From a virus, in the IMG/VR virus record IMGVR_UViG_3300034374_012237, positions 1-23,107 of that record: a DNA stretch of 23,107 nt. One strand, 5' to 3'. This document shows, piece after piece, positions 18,601 through 23,107 of the stretch. The translations under genes were made by a program, and so were the position numbers. Numbering within the stretch: position 1 is the first letter of the stretch; the number at the start of each line of letters is the position of its first letter. The notes beneath the pieces were generated by a model. That model was not told the origin of the DNA and ran no database searches. It saw nothing but the letters and a program-made list of their open reading frames with translations.

Positions 18601-21421
18601 AGGTGTAAATGGTACTTCAGGTTCTTCAGGAACTAGCGGAAGTTCAGGAACATCTGGCTCATCAGGCTCATCTGGTACTTCAGGTTCAAGTGGTTCATCA
18701 GGAACTAGTGGAAGCTCAGGTACTTCAGGTTCTTCAGGTACATCAGGCTCTTCTGGAACATCAGGTTCTAGTGGAAGTAGTGGTACTAGTGGTTCTTCAG
18801 GTTCATCAGGTACTTCAGGATCATCAGGTACATCAGGCTCATCTGGAACTTCAGGTAGTAGTGGTTCATCTGGTACTTCAGGTTCAAGCGGTTCTTCAGG
18901 AACTAGTGGAAGTTCAGGTACTTCAGGTTCATCAGGAACTTCTGGTTCATCAGGTTCATCAGGAACTTCTGGTTCATCAGGTTCATCAGGAACTAGTGGA
19001 TCAAGTGGTTCATCTGGTACCTCTGGTTCAAGTGGAACAAGTGGTTCATCAGGTTCATCAGGTACAAGCGGCTCATCAGGTAGCAGTGGTACTTCAGGTA
19101 TAAGTGGAGTTAACGGAACTTCAGGTTCTAGTGGTACTTCAGGCTCATCAGGAACATCAGGTTCATCTGGATCAAGTGGCACTTCAGGTTCATCAGGTTC
19201 ATCTGGAACCTCAGGTTCTAGTGGTACTTCTGGCTCATCAGGAACCTCAGGTTCAAGTGGAAGTTCAGGAACATCTGGTTCATCTGGATCAAGTGGCACT
19301 TCAGGTAGCTCAGGTTCAAGTGGTTCTTCAGGTTCATCTGGAACTAGTGGCTCAAGTGGAACTAGTGGTTCATCAGGAACAAGTGGATCTTCAGGTTCAA
19401 GTGGGACAAGTGGCTCATCCGGTTCTTCAGGTACTTCTGGAAGTTCAGGAACATCTGGTTCAAGTGGTTCATCAGGTACTTCAGGTTCATCAGGTAGCTC
19501 AGGTTCATCTGGAACTTCAGGCTCATCAGGTACTTCAGGTTCTTCAGGAACTAGTGGTTCATCTGGTTCAAGTGGTACCTCAGGTAGCTCAGGTTCATCA
19601 GGAACCTCAGGTTCATCTGGAACAAGTGGTTCAAGTGGAACTTCAGGCTCATCAGGCTCATCAGGTACAAGCGGCTCAAGTGGTAGCTCAGGTACTTCAG
19701 GTATATCAGGTGTAAATGGAACAAGCGGTTCATCAGGAACTAGTGGAAGTTCAGGTACATCTGGTTCATCAGGTTCTTCAGGTACAAGTGGTTCATCAGG
19801 TTCATCAGGAACTAGTGGCTCATCTGGTACTTCAGGTTCATCAGGAACTAGCGGTAGTTCAGGAACATCAGGTTCTTCAGGTTCAAGTGGTACTTCAGGT
19901 AGCTCAGGCTCAAGCGGAACTAGTGGTTCCTCTGGTTCAAGTGGTACCTCAGGTTCTTCTGGATCTAGTGGAACTAGTGGTTCAAGTGGTTCATCAGGAA
20001 CAAGCGGTTCTTCAGGTTCTAGCGGCACATCAGGTTCAAGTGGTTCCTCTGGAACAAGCGGTTCATCAGGTTCAAGCGGAACCTCCGGCTCATCTGGAAC
20101 TTCAGGTTCATCAGGTACTTCTGGTTCAAGTGGTACTTCAGGCTCATCAGGCTCATCGGGTACTTCAGGTAGTTCAGGATCAAGTGGAACCAGTGGCTCT
20201 TCAGGAACTAGTGGTAGCTCAGGCTCTTCAGGAACTTCAGGTAGCTCAGGTTCATCTGGAACTTCAGGCTCATCTGGAACTTCAGGATCAAGTGGAACTT
20301 CAGGTTCATCTGGTTCATCAGGTACAAGTGGTTCAAGTGGTTCATCAGGAACGTCAGGTTCATCTGGTTCTTCTGGAACTTCTGGATCAAGCGGAACATC
20401 AGGCTCATCCGGTACAAGCGGCTCAAGTGGTAGCTCAGGTACTTCAGGTATAAGTGGAGTTAATGGAACATCAGGTTCTTCAGGAACTAGTGGTTCAAGT
20501 GGTACTTCAGGAAGCTCAGGTTCAAGCGGAACAAGCGGCTCATCAGGAACTAGTGGTTCATCTGGCTCAAGTGGAACAAGTGGTACAACTACTATAACTA
20601 ATAACATAGATGATCGTGTATTAACAGCTACAGGTACAGCTACTATTAATGGTGAATCTAATCTAACATTTGATGGTAGTACATTAGGAGTAATAGGCAC
20701 AGTCGGAATCGGTACAGATAGTCCACTGTATCAACTCCATGTATCAAGTAGTACTGCTGCTTTAGGAGTATATGAAAGAGCAGGAGGAGCTGCCTTATAT
20801 TTAGAAGGTCAGTTAACTCGAGGTGTATTAGGTACTGTAAGTACACATCCATTACTAATTGCATACAATAGTGTTGAAGTAGCAAGATTTACAGGAACAT
20901 CATTTGATGTAACTGGATCTTTAAATGTAGGAACTGGAACTGATATAAACTTAATTGGAGGAGGAAATTTAGAAACCAACGGAGGAAATGTAAATACAAC
21001 TGGAGGAAGTATTAACATCGGAGGAGGAGCTGTAAACGGTACAACCCCAGGATCTTCAGTCAATGTTGATGTTATTAATGCCAATATTAAAAACTTTGAT
21101 ATTACTCATCCATCTAAAGGCGAACCTCATAGATTAAGATACTCAGTACTTGAAGGTCCAGAAATTGGTGTATATGTTAGAGGTAGATTAACTAATAACA
21201 ATATAATTGAATTACCATATTATTGGGTTGACTTAGTACATGAAGATTCTATAACAGTAACTTTAACACCAATTGGTAAACATCAAAACCTATATGTAAT
21301 ATCTGCAAACCCAGAAAAAGTGGTAGTAGGAATTGAAGAAGGAACAATTGATTGTTACTATGTAATATATGGAGAAAGAAAAGATGTAGACAAATTAACA
21401 ATTGAATACATTAAAGAATAA
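9608..21421 (+). CDS. Giant fibre protein with 1118 Gly-Ser/Thr-Ser collagen-like triplets
   Basis: A single uninterrupted 3937-residue gene, more than half the window. The layout is: unique N-terminal domain, residues 1-125, with fibre-type ITGSL/VISGS strands; triplet tract I, 126-344 (73 triplets); a globular beta-rich domain, about 345-523 (LVYYYDGPTASQTVPI and onward); triplet tract II, 524-3658 (1045 triplets); and a C-terminal region, 3659-3937. That region contains VGIGTDSPLYQLHV, a Gly-rich stretch, and a final domain with FDITHPSKGEPHRLRYSVLEGPEIG-type sequence (about 3785-3810), a motif seen at the ends of phage fibres. In the tracts Gly is every third residue, position Y is Ser and position X is Ser or Thr; proline is absent. 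The GIS-G(V/I)N markers and other variants keep register. The role is probably a long side or tail fibre, or a virion filament that reaches the host surface. No S74 chaperone motif was seen. Folding as triple helix or polyglycine-II bundle is inference. Confidence 0.92.
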   Translation: MAKVRYLDQVPVGVYNTAGSGGTGAIDIYYTGSLIKASAPFINFTGSAEAFTEVISGTEGVTVYISGSGVGFPFSGSAVITGSLVISGSAEPIIIQTLPYEASPSYVVTYVPASGVLEYSDMPSDGTSGSSGSSGTSGSSGSSGTSGSSGSSGTSGSSGTSGSSGTSGSSGSSGTSGSSGSSGSSGTSGSSGSSGTSGSSGSSGSSGTSGSSGSSGTSGSSGTSGSSGTSGSSGSSGSSGTSGSSGSSGTSGSSGTSGSSGTSGSSGTSGSSGSSGTSGSSGSSGSSGSSGSSGTSGSSGSSGTSGSSGSSGSSGSSGTSGSSGSSGTSGSSGSSGTSGVSGISSGLVYYYDGPTASQTVPITSLITDDLILFPNTGSQTTISTTSFDPADGDTEIVQYVTPSASLATTVIVPGLWVNNLFAQRTAGTGTLVYWIVIDEMQSNGTTLIANIASGNAGSGTPITNTQNNYIYSLYVPSYVLASVNSRIRVSVYANTTGNNTAFDIEMRDNTLSNIVTTLAANIAGTSGTSGSSGSSGTSGSSGSSGTSGSSGSSGTSGSSGSSGTSGSSGSSGTSGSSGSSGTSGIDGTSGSSGSSGTSGSSGSSGTSGSSGTSGSSGSSGTSGSSGSSGTSGSSGSSGTSGSSGTSGSSGTSGSSGSSGTSGSSGSSGTSGSSGSSGTSGSSGSSGTSGSSGTSGSSGSSGTSGSSGSSGSSGTSGSSGSSGTSGSSGTSGSSGTSGSSGTSGSSGSSGTSGSSGTSGSSGSSGTSGSSGSSGTSGSSGSSGTSGISGVNGTSGSSGTSGSSGTSGSSGSSGTSGSSGTSGSSGSSGTSGSSGTSGSSGSSGTSGSSGSSGSSGTSGSSGSSGTSGSSGSSGTSGISGVNGTSGSSGTSGSSGTSGSSGSSGTSGVDGTSGSSGTSGSSGSSGTSGSSGTSGSSGTSGSSGSSGTSGSSGSSGTSGSSGTSGSSGTSGSSGSSGTSGISGVNGTSGSSGSSGTSGSSGSSGTSGSSGTSGSSGTSGSSGSSGTSGSSGSSGTSGSSGSSGTSGSSGTSGSSGTSGSSGSSGTSGSSGSSGTSGISGVNGTSGSSGTSGSSGTSGSSGSSGTSGSSGSSGTSGSSGTSGSSGSSGTSGSSGTSGSSGTSGSSGSSGTSGSSGSSGTSGSSGSSGTSGISGINGTSGSSGTSGSSGTSGSSGSSGTSGSSGSSGTSGSSGTSGSSGSSGSSGTSGSSGSSGTSGSSGTSGSSGTSGSSGSSGTSGSSGSSGSSGSSGSSGSSGTSGSSGTSGSSGSSGTSGSSGSSGTSGSSGSSGTSGISGINGTSGSSGTSGSSGTSGSSGSSGTSGSSGSSGTSGSSGTSGSSGSSGSSGSSGTSGSSGTSGSSGSSGTSGSSGSSGTSGSSGTSGSSGTSGSSGSSGSSGSSGSSGTSGSSGTSGSSGTSGSSGSSGTSGSSGSSGTSGISGVNGTSGSSGSSGTSGSSGSSGSSGTSGSSGSSGTSGSSGTSGSSGTSGSSGSSGSSGTSGSSGSSGTSGSSGSSGTSGSSGSSGTSGSSGSSGSSGSSGSSGTSGSSGSSGTSGSSGSSGTSGSSGSSGSSGTSGISGVNGTSGSSGSSGTSGSSGSSGTSGSSGSSGTSGSSGSSGSSGTSGSSGSSGTSGSSGTSGSSGSSGTSGSSGSSGSSGTSGSSGSSGTSGSSGSSGTSGSSGSSGTSGSSGSSGSSGTSGSSGSSGTSGSSGSSGTSGISGVNGTSGSSGSSGTSGSSGSSGTSGSSGSSGTSGSSGSSGTSGSSGSSGTSGSSGSSGTSGSSGTSGSSGTSGSSGTSGSSGSSGTSGSSGSSGSSGTSGSSGTSGSSGSSGTSGSSGSSGTSGSSGSSGTSGSSGSSGTSGISGVNGTSGSSGTSGSSGTSGSSGTSGSSGSSGTSGSSGSSGTSGSSGTSGSSGTSGSSGSSGTSGSSGSSGTSGSSGTSGSSGSSGTSGSSGSSGTSGSSGSSGTSGSSGTSGSSGTSGSSGSSGTSGSSGSSGTSGSSGSSGTSGSSGSSGTSGSSGSSGTSGSSGSSGSSGTSGSSGSSGTSGSSGSSGTSGISGVNGTSGSSGSSGSSGSSGTSGSSGSSGTSGSSGSSGTSGSSGSSGSSGTSGSSGSSGTSGSSGTSGSSGSSGTSGSSGSSGSSGTSGSSGSSGTSGSSGTSGSSGSSGTSGSSGSSGTSGSSGSSGTSGSSGSSGTSGISGVNGTSGSSGSSGTSGSSGSSGTSGSSGSSGTSGSSGSSGTSGSSGSSGTSGSSGSSGTSGSSGSSGSSGTSGSSGSSGTSGSSGTSGSSGSSGTSGSSGSSGSSGTSGSSGSSGTSGSSGSSGSSGTSGSSGSSGTSGSSGTSGSSGSSGTSGSSGSSGSSGTSGSSGSSGTSGSSGSSGTSGISGVNGTSGSSGSSGTSGSSGSSGTSGSSGSSGTSGSSGTSGSSGSSGTSGSSGTSGSSGSSGTSGSSGSSGSSGTSGSSGSSGTSGSSGSSGTSGSSGTSGSSGTSGSSGSSGTSGSSGSSGTSGSSGTSGSSGSSGTSGSSGSSGTSGSSGTSGSSGTSGSSGSSGSSGSSGTSGSSGTSGSSGTSGSSGSSGTSGSSGSSGTSGISGVNGTSGSSGTSGSSGSSGTSGSSGTSGSSGTSGSSGSSGTSGSSGSSGTSGSSGSSGTSGSSGSSGTSGSSGTSGSSGTSGSSGSSGTSGSSGSSGTSGSSGTSGSSGTSGSSGSSGTSGSSGSSGTSGSSGSSGTSGSSGSSGTSGISGVNGTSGSSGTSGSSGTSGSSGSSGTSGSSGSSGTSGSSGSSGTSGSSGSSGTSGSSGTSGSSGSSGTSGSSGSSGTSGSSGTSGSSGTSGSSGSSGTSGSSGSSGISGSSGTSGSSGSSGTSGSSGSSGTSGSSGTSGSSGTSGSSGTSGSSGSSGTSGSSGSSGTSGSSGSSGSSGTSGSSGSSGTSGSSGTSGSSGSSGTSGSSGTSGSSGTSGSSGTSGSSGSSGTSGSSGSSGTSGISGVNGTSGSSGTSGSSGTSGSSGSSGTSGSSGSSGTSGSSGTSGSSGTSGSSGTSGSSGSSGTSGSSGSSGTSGSSGTSGSSGTSGSSGSSGTSGSSGSSGTSGSSGTSGSSGTSGSSGSSGTSGSSGSSGTSGSSGSSGTSGSSGTSGSSGSSGTSGSSGSSGTSGISGVNGTSGSSGTSGSSGTSGSSGSSGTSGSSGSSGTSGSSGTSGSSGTSGSSGSSGTSGSSGSSGTSGSSGSSGSSGSSGTSGSSGTSGSSGTSGSSGSSGTSGSSGSSGTSGSSGTSGSSGSSGTSGSSGSSGSSGTSGSSGTSGSSGTSGSSGSSGTSGSSGSSGTSGSSGTSGSSGTSGSSGSSGTSGSSGSSGTSGISGVNGTSGSSGTSGSSGTSGSSGSSGTSGSSGSSGTSGSSGTSGSSGTSGSSGTSGSSGSSGTSGSSGSSGTSGSSGSSGTSGSSGSSGTSGSSGSSGTSGSSGSSGTSGSSGSSGTSGSSGSSGTSGSSGTSGSSGTSGSSGTSGSSGSSGTSGSSGSSGTSGSSGTSGSSGSSGTSGSSGSSGTSGSSGTSGSSGTSGSSGSSGTSGSSGSSGTSGSSGSSGTSGSSGTSGSSGTSGSSGSSGTSGISGVNGTSGSSGTSGSSGTSGSSGSSGTSGSSGTSGSSGSSGTSGTTTITNNIDDRVLTATGTATINGESNLTFDGSTLGVIGTVGIGTDSPLYQLHVSSSTAALGVYERAGGAALYLEGQLTRGVLGTVSTHPLLIAYNSVEVARFTGTSFDVTGSLNVGTGTDINLIGGGNLETNGGNVNTTGGSINIGGGAVNGTTPGSSVNVDVINANIKNFDITHPSKGEPHRLRYSVLEGPEIGVYVRGRLTNNNIIELPYYWVDLVHEDSITVTLTPIGKHQNLYVISANPEKVVVGIEEGTIDCYYVIYGERKDVDKLTIEYIKE
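9983..10639 (+). repeat. Gly-X-Y triplet tract I (73 triplets)
   Basis: 657 bases coding 219 residues, nearly all GSS or GTS, ending in GVS-GIS before the globular domain. Its first 79 bases (10005-10083) are almost identical to the start of tract II (11181-11259), with two mismatches. Positions 10199-10344 are almost identical to 14012-14157. Confidence 0.95.
10199..10344 (+). repeat. 146-base module copied from tract I to tract II
   Basis: This stretch matches 14012-14157 (offset 3813 bases) with only two differences (at 10240 and 10246), although synonymous codons elsewhere in the tracts are freely mixed. It shows copying at the DNA level between the two tracts across the globular domain. 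Confidence 0.85.
14903..14994 (+). repeat. 92-base exact direct repeat within tract II
   Basis: Positions 14903-14994 recur exactly at 15614-15705 (offset 711 bases), including a rare TCC-GGA codon pair. The offset is a multiple of nine, so triplet register is kept. Confidence 0.85.
16466..17110 (+). repeat. Overlapping 99-base exact duplications within tract II
   Basis: Two exact copy pairs are visible. Positions 16466-16564 recur at 16925-17023 (offset 459), and 16832-16930 recur at 17012-17110 (offset 180). Both offsets are multiples of nine. The pairs partly overlap, so at least two separate copying events are recorded here. Confidence 0.85.
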
Positions 21422-21433
21422 TATTTATTATAA
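21420..21433 (+). promoter_or_regulatory. AT-rich promoter-like box before the second collagen-like gene
   Basis: AATATTTATTATAA begins inside the giant gene's stop codon and abuts the ATG at 21434. Together with the start codon it reads TATAAATG, a one-base variant of the T4 late octamer. The first 14 bases are identical to the box at 9590. Confidence 0.45.
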
Positions 21434-23107
21434 ATGGCTAAAAACGTCCAAATAATACCAGCATCAGGAACTGTAGATTTTCAAGATGGAACTCAATCAG
21501 TTATCCTGACAATGAAAAAATCAGGAGCTGTAGCTACAGGTATTGATATTTCTGTAAATGGTAGTGCTCCTGTGAGTATTCAAGGTACTCAAGGCACTAC
21601 AGGTACTCAAGGTACTACTGGTCCTCAAGGTACAACAGGTACACAAGGAACAACAGGTACTCAAGGTATTCAAGGACGTCAAGGTGTAACAGGTCCACAA
21701 GGTACTACAGGTACCCAAGGTACTACAGGTACTCAAGGAGCAACCGGAACTCAAGGCACTACTGGTACTCAAGGCACTACTGGTACTCAAGGTACTACAG
21801 GCGCGCAAGGTATACAAGGTATAACAGGTAACACAGGTCCTACTGGTCCAACAGGCCCACAAGGTACAACAGGTGCTACAGGTTCACAAGGTACTACAGG
21901 CGCGCAAGGTATACAAGGTATAACAGGTAACACAGGTCCTACTGGTCCAACAGGCCCACAAGGTACAACAGGTACACAAGGTACTTTAGGTCCTGTAGGT
22001 CCACAAGGAGCAATAGGTGCTCAAGGTATTCAAGGTGTTATAGGTCCTGTAGGAGCAACAGGTCCACAAGGAACAACCGGGGGAACAGGTCCAACAGGTC
22101 CTCAAGGCACTACTGGTACTCAAGGAACTATAGGTGCTCAAGGTATCCAAGGACGTCAAGGTATAACAGGTAACACTGGAGGAACAGGTCCAACAGGTCC
22201 TCAAGGTACAACCGGGGGAACAGGTCCAACAGGTCCTCAAGGCACTACTGGTACTCAAGGAACTATAGGTGCTCAAGGTATACAAGGTAGACAAGGTATA
22301 ACAGGTAATACAGGCCCAATAGGACCAGATGGTCCTACAGGTCCTACAGGTTCACAAGGTACTACAGGCGCACAAGGTATACAAGGTATAACAGGTAACA
22401 CAGGCGGAACAGGCCCAACTGGTCCAACAGGTCCAACTGGTCCAACTGGTCCACAAGGTACAACAGGTGCTCAAGGTATACAAGGTAGACAAGGTATAAC
22501 AGGTAACACAGGCGGAACAGGTCCAACAGGTCCTCAAGGTACTTTAGGTCCTATAGGTCCTCAAGGAGCTATTGGTGCTCAAGGTATTCAAGGTATTATA
22601 GGTCCTGTAGGAGCTACTGGACCACAAGGAACAACAGGTGGAACAGGTCCAACAGGTCCTCAAGGCACTACTGGTACTCAAGGAACTACAGGTGCTCAAG
22701 GTATACAAGGACGTCAAGGTATAACAGGTAACACTGGAGGAACAGGTCCAACAGGTCCTCAAGGTACGACCGGGGGAACAGGTCCAACAGGTCCAACAGG
22801 TCCTCAAGGTACAACAGGTACCCAAGGAGCTATTGGTGCTCAAGGTATACAAGGTCGTCAAGGAATAACAGGTAATATAGGCCCAATAGGACCAGACGGT
22901 CCTACAGGCCCTACAGGCCCAACAGGCCCACAAGGAACAACTGGTGGAACAGGTGCTCAAGGTATACAAGGTAGACAAGGTATAACAGGTAACACTGGAG
23001 GAACAGGCCCAACAGGTCCTCAAGGAACAACTGGAGGTACTGGAGGAACAGGTCCAACAGGTGCTCAAGGTATACAAGGTATAACAGGTAACACTGGAGG
23101 AACAGGT
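21434..23107 (+). CDS. Collagen-like fibre protein (3' end outside the window)
   Basis: An open frame of 558 codons with no stop before the window edge. It starts [12 protein letters not shown], just 12 bases after the giant gene's stop. Residues 1-50 form a short unique N-terminal region with beta-strand character ([18 protein letters not shown]). From residue 51 onward every third residue is Gly. Unlike the giant gene, the triplets are rich in Gln, Thr, Pro and Ile: [25 protein letters not shown] recurring phrase GAQGIQG(R/I)(Q/T)G appears about every 100-140 bases. Such GPQ/GTT-rich tracts are classical bacterial and phage collagen-like sequences that form trimeric rods in fibres. It is probably a second tail-fibre or capsid-fibre subunit; its C-terminal domain is not visible. 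Confidence 0.9.
   Translation, partial: MAKNVQIIPASGTVDFQDGTQSVILTMKKSGAVATGIDISVNGSAPVSIQGTQGTTGTQGTTGPQGTTGTQGTTGTQGIQGRQGVTGPQGTTGTQGTTGTQGATGTQGTTGTQGTTGTQGTTGAQGIQGITGNTGPTGPTGPQGTTGATGSQGTTGAQGIQGITGNTGPTGPTGPQGTTGTQGTLGPVGPQGAIGAQGIQGVIGPVGATGPQGTTGGTGPTGPQGTTGTQGTIGAQGIQGRQGITGNTGGTGPTGPQGTTGGTGPTGPQGTTGTQGTIGAQGIQGRQGITGNTGPIGPDGPTGPTGSQGTTGAQGIQGITGNTGGTGPTGPTGPTGPTGPQGTTGAQGIQGRQGITGNTGGTGPTGPQGTLGPIGPQGAIGAQGIQGIIGPVGATGPQGTTGGTGPTGPQGTTGTQGTTGAQGIQGRQGITGNTGGTGPTGPQGTTGGTGPTGPTGPQGTTGTQGAIGAQGIQGRQGITGNIGPIGPDGPTGPTGPTGPQGTTGGTGAQGIQGRQGITGNTGGTGPTGPQGTTGGTGGTGPTGAQGIQGITGNTGGTG
21584..23107 (+). repeat. Collagen-like Gly-X-Y tract with internal tandem copies
   Basis: 508 codons of unbroken triplets up to the window end. 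Positions 21788-21874 recur exactly at 21887-21973, giving a 99-base (11-triplet) tandem unit. Positions 22073-22146 recur at 22208-22281, a 135-base (15-triplet) offset. Later blocks (about 22640-22800) repeat the same phrases with scattered synonymous changes. Confidence 0.9.

Larger units (their letters stand above)
11177..20581 (+). repeat. Gly-X-Y triplet tract II (1045 triplets) with GIS-G(V/I)N markers
   Basis: 9405 bases coding 3135 residues in unbroken register: all nineteen marker positions and both tract ends are congruent modulo nine bases. Markers (GIS followed by GVN or GIN) begin at 11960, 12230, 12536, 12824, 13103, 13526, 13958, 14372, 14795, 15227, 15812, 16235, 16793, 17414, 17864, 18593, 19097, 19700 and 20447. 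Further non-standard triplets are GID at 11357, GVD at 12320 and a lone GIS at 18188. Thr triplets are nearly always separated by one or two Ser triplets. Confidence 0.95.

Noticed and set aside
9981-20453. Many long plus-strand frames rich in His-Gln-Val-Leu within the giant gene
   Set aside because: These are shifted-frame readings of the same triplet repeat and have no start context or independent domains.
9983-20581. CRISPR array
   Set aside because: The repeats are coding, in one continuous frame with nine-base logic, and have no unique spacers of regular length.
11080-20700. A 3206-codon open frame on the minus strand rich in Pro-Glu-Val/Pro-Leu-Glu triplets
   Set aside because: It is the mirror of the Gly-Ser/Thr triplets: the GG of each Gly codon reads as Pro on the other strand, and the limited codon set happens to avoid stops in that frame. 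It has no unique domain, and extends over unrelated sequence only at its ends.
9608-21421. Diversity-generating retroelement or intramolecular S74 chaperone linked to the fibre
   Set aside because: No reverse transcriptase, template/variable repeat pair or recognisable S74 catalytic region is visible in the window; the codon variation in the tract is mostly synonymous.
21521-23077. Minus-strand frames rich in Cys, Thr, Ser and Leu opposite the collagen-like gene
   Set aside because: They are antisense shadows of the GTQ/GTT/GPQ triplets, broken into pieces with the same periodicity.
1-23107. tRNA or other structured RNA genes
   Set aside because: Intergenic gaps are all about 110 bases or less and contain only the terminators, AT boxes and an A-rich leader; I saw no cloverleaf or riboswitch-like fold.

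Overview
The window is a block of the virion-structure region of a T4-like (myovirus) phage. Every supported gene is on the + strand. The anchor is a complete gp23-type major capsid gene, preceded by a gp22-type prohead-core gene and followed further on by a tight gp13-gp14-gp15-like neck/tail-completion cluster. The DNA is AT-rich, and almost none of the start codons has a Shine-Dalgarno sequence. Starts are instead preceded by A- or A/T-rich stretches, a pattern familiar from Bacteroidota. I therefore infer a Bacteroidota (probably aquatic) host with moderate confidence; no host gene is present to prove it.

Layout: (1) 3-2677, prohead core and capsid, closed by a strong intrinsic terminator at about 2702-2733. 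(2) 2786-5149, three overlapping genes that are not T4 morphogenesis genes: a DDAH/arginine-deiminase-fold hydrolase, a phosphatidylserine decarboxylase with Asp-His-Ser residues intact, and PhoH. (3) 5168-6898, a small probable structural protein and a 440-residue fibre with a strict 14-residue His-x-Glu-Gly repeat, closed by a second terminator at about 6924-6950. (4) 6964-9585, the neck/tail-completion genes gp13, gp14 and gp15. (5) 9608-21421, one giant 3937-residue fibre gene filling half the window. (6) 21434 to the right edge, a second, chemically different collagen-like fibre gene that is cut by the window end.

The giant gene is the outstanding feature. Its middle consists of Gly-X-Y triplets that are almost only GSS and GTS, in two tracts of 73 and 1045 triplets. 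The tracts are separated by a globular domain and capped by unique N- and C-terminal domains. Nineteen rare GIS-G(V/I)N hexapeptides punctuate the long tract. Their spacing falls mostly near 2, 3, 4 and 5 multiples of about 16 triplets and grows toward the C terminus. At the DNA level the monotonous peptide is written with highly mixed synonymous codons, interrupted by nearly exact copies 79-146 nt long, so the tract looks built by segmental duplication.

An AATATTTAT(T)ATAA-like box, containing or resembling the T4 late promoter octamer TATAAATA, sits before five genes that appear to start transcription units. At three of them it lies so close to the ATG that a canonical T4 start would give a leaderless or truncated message.
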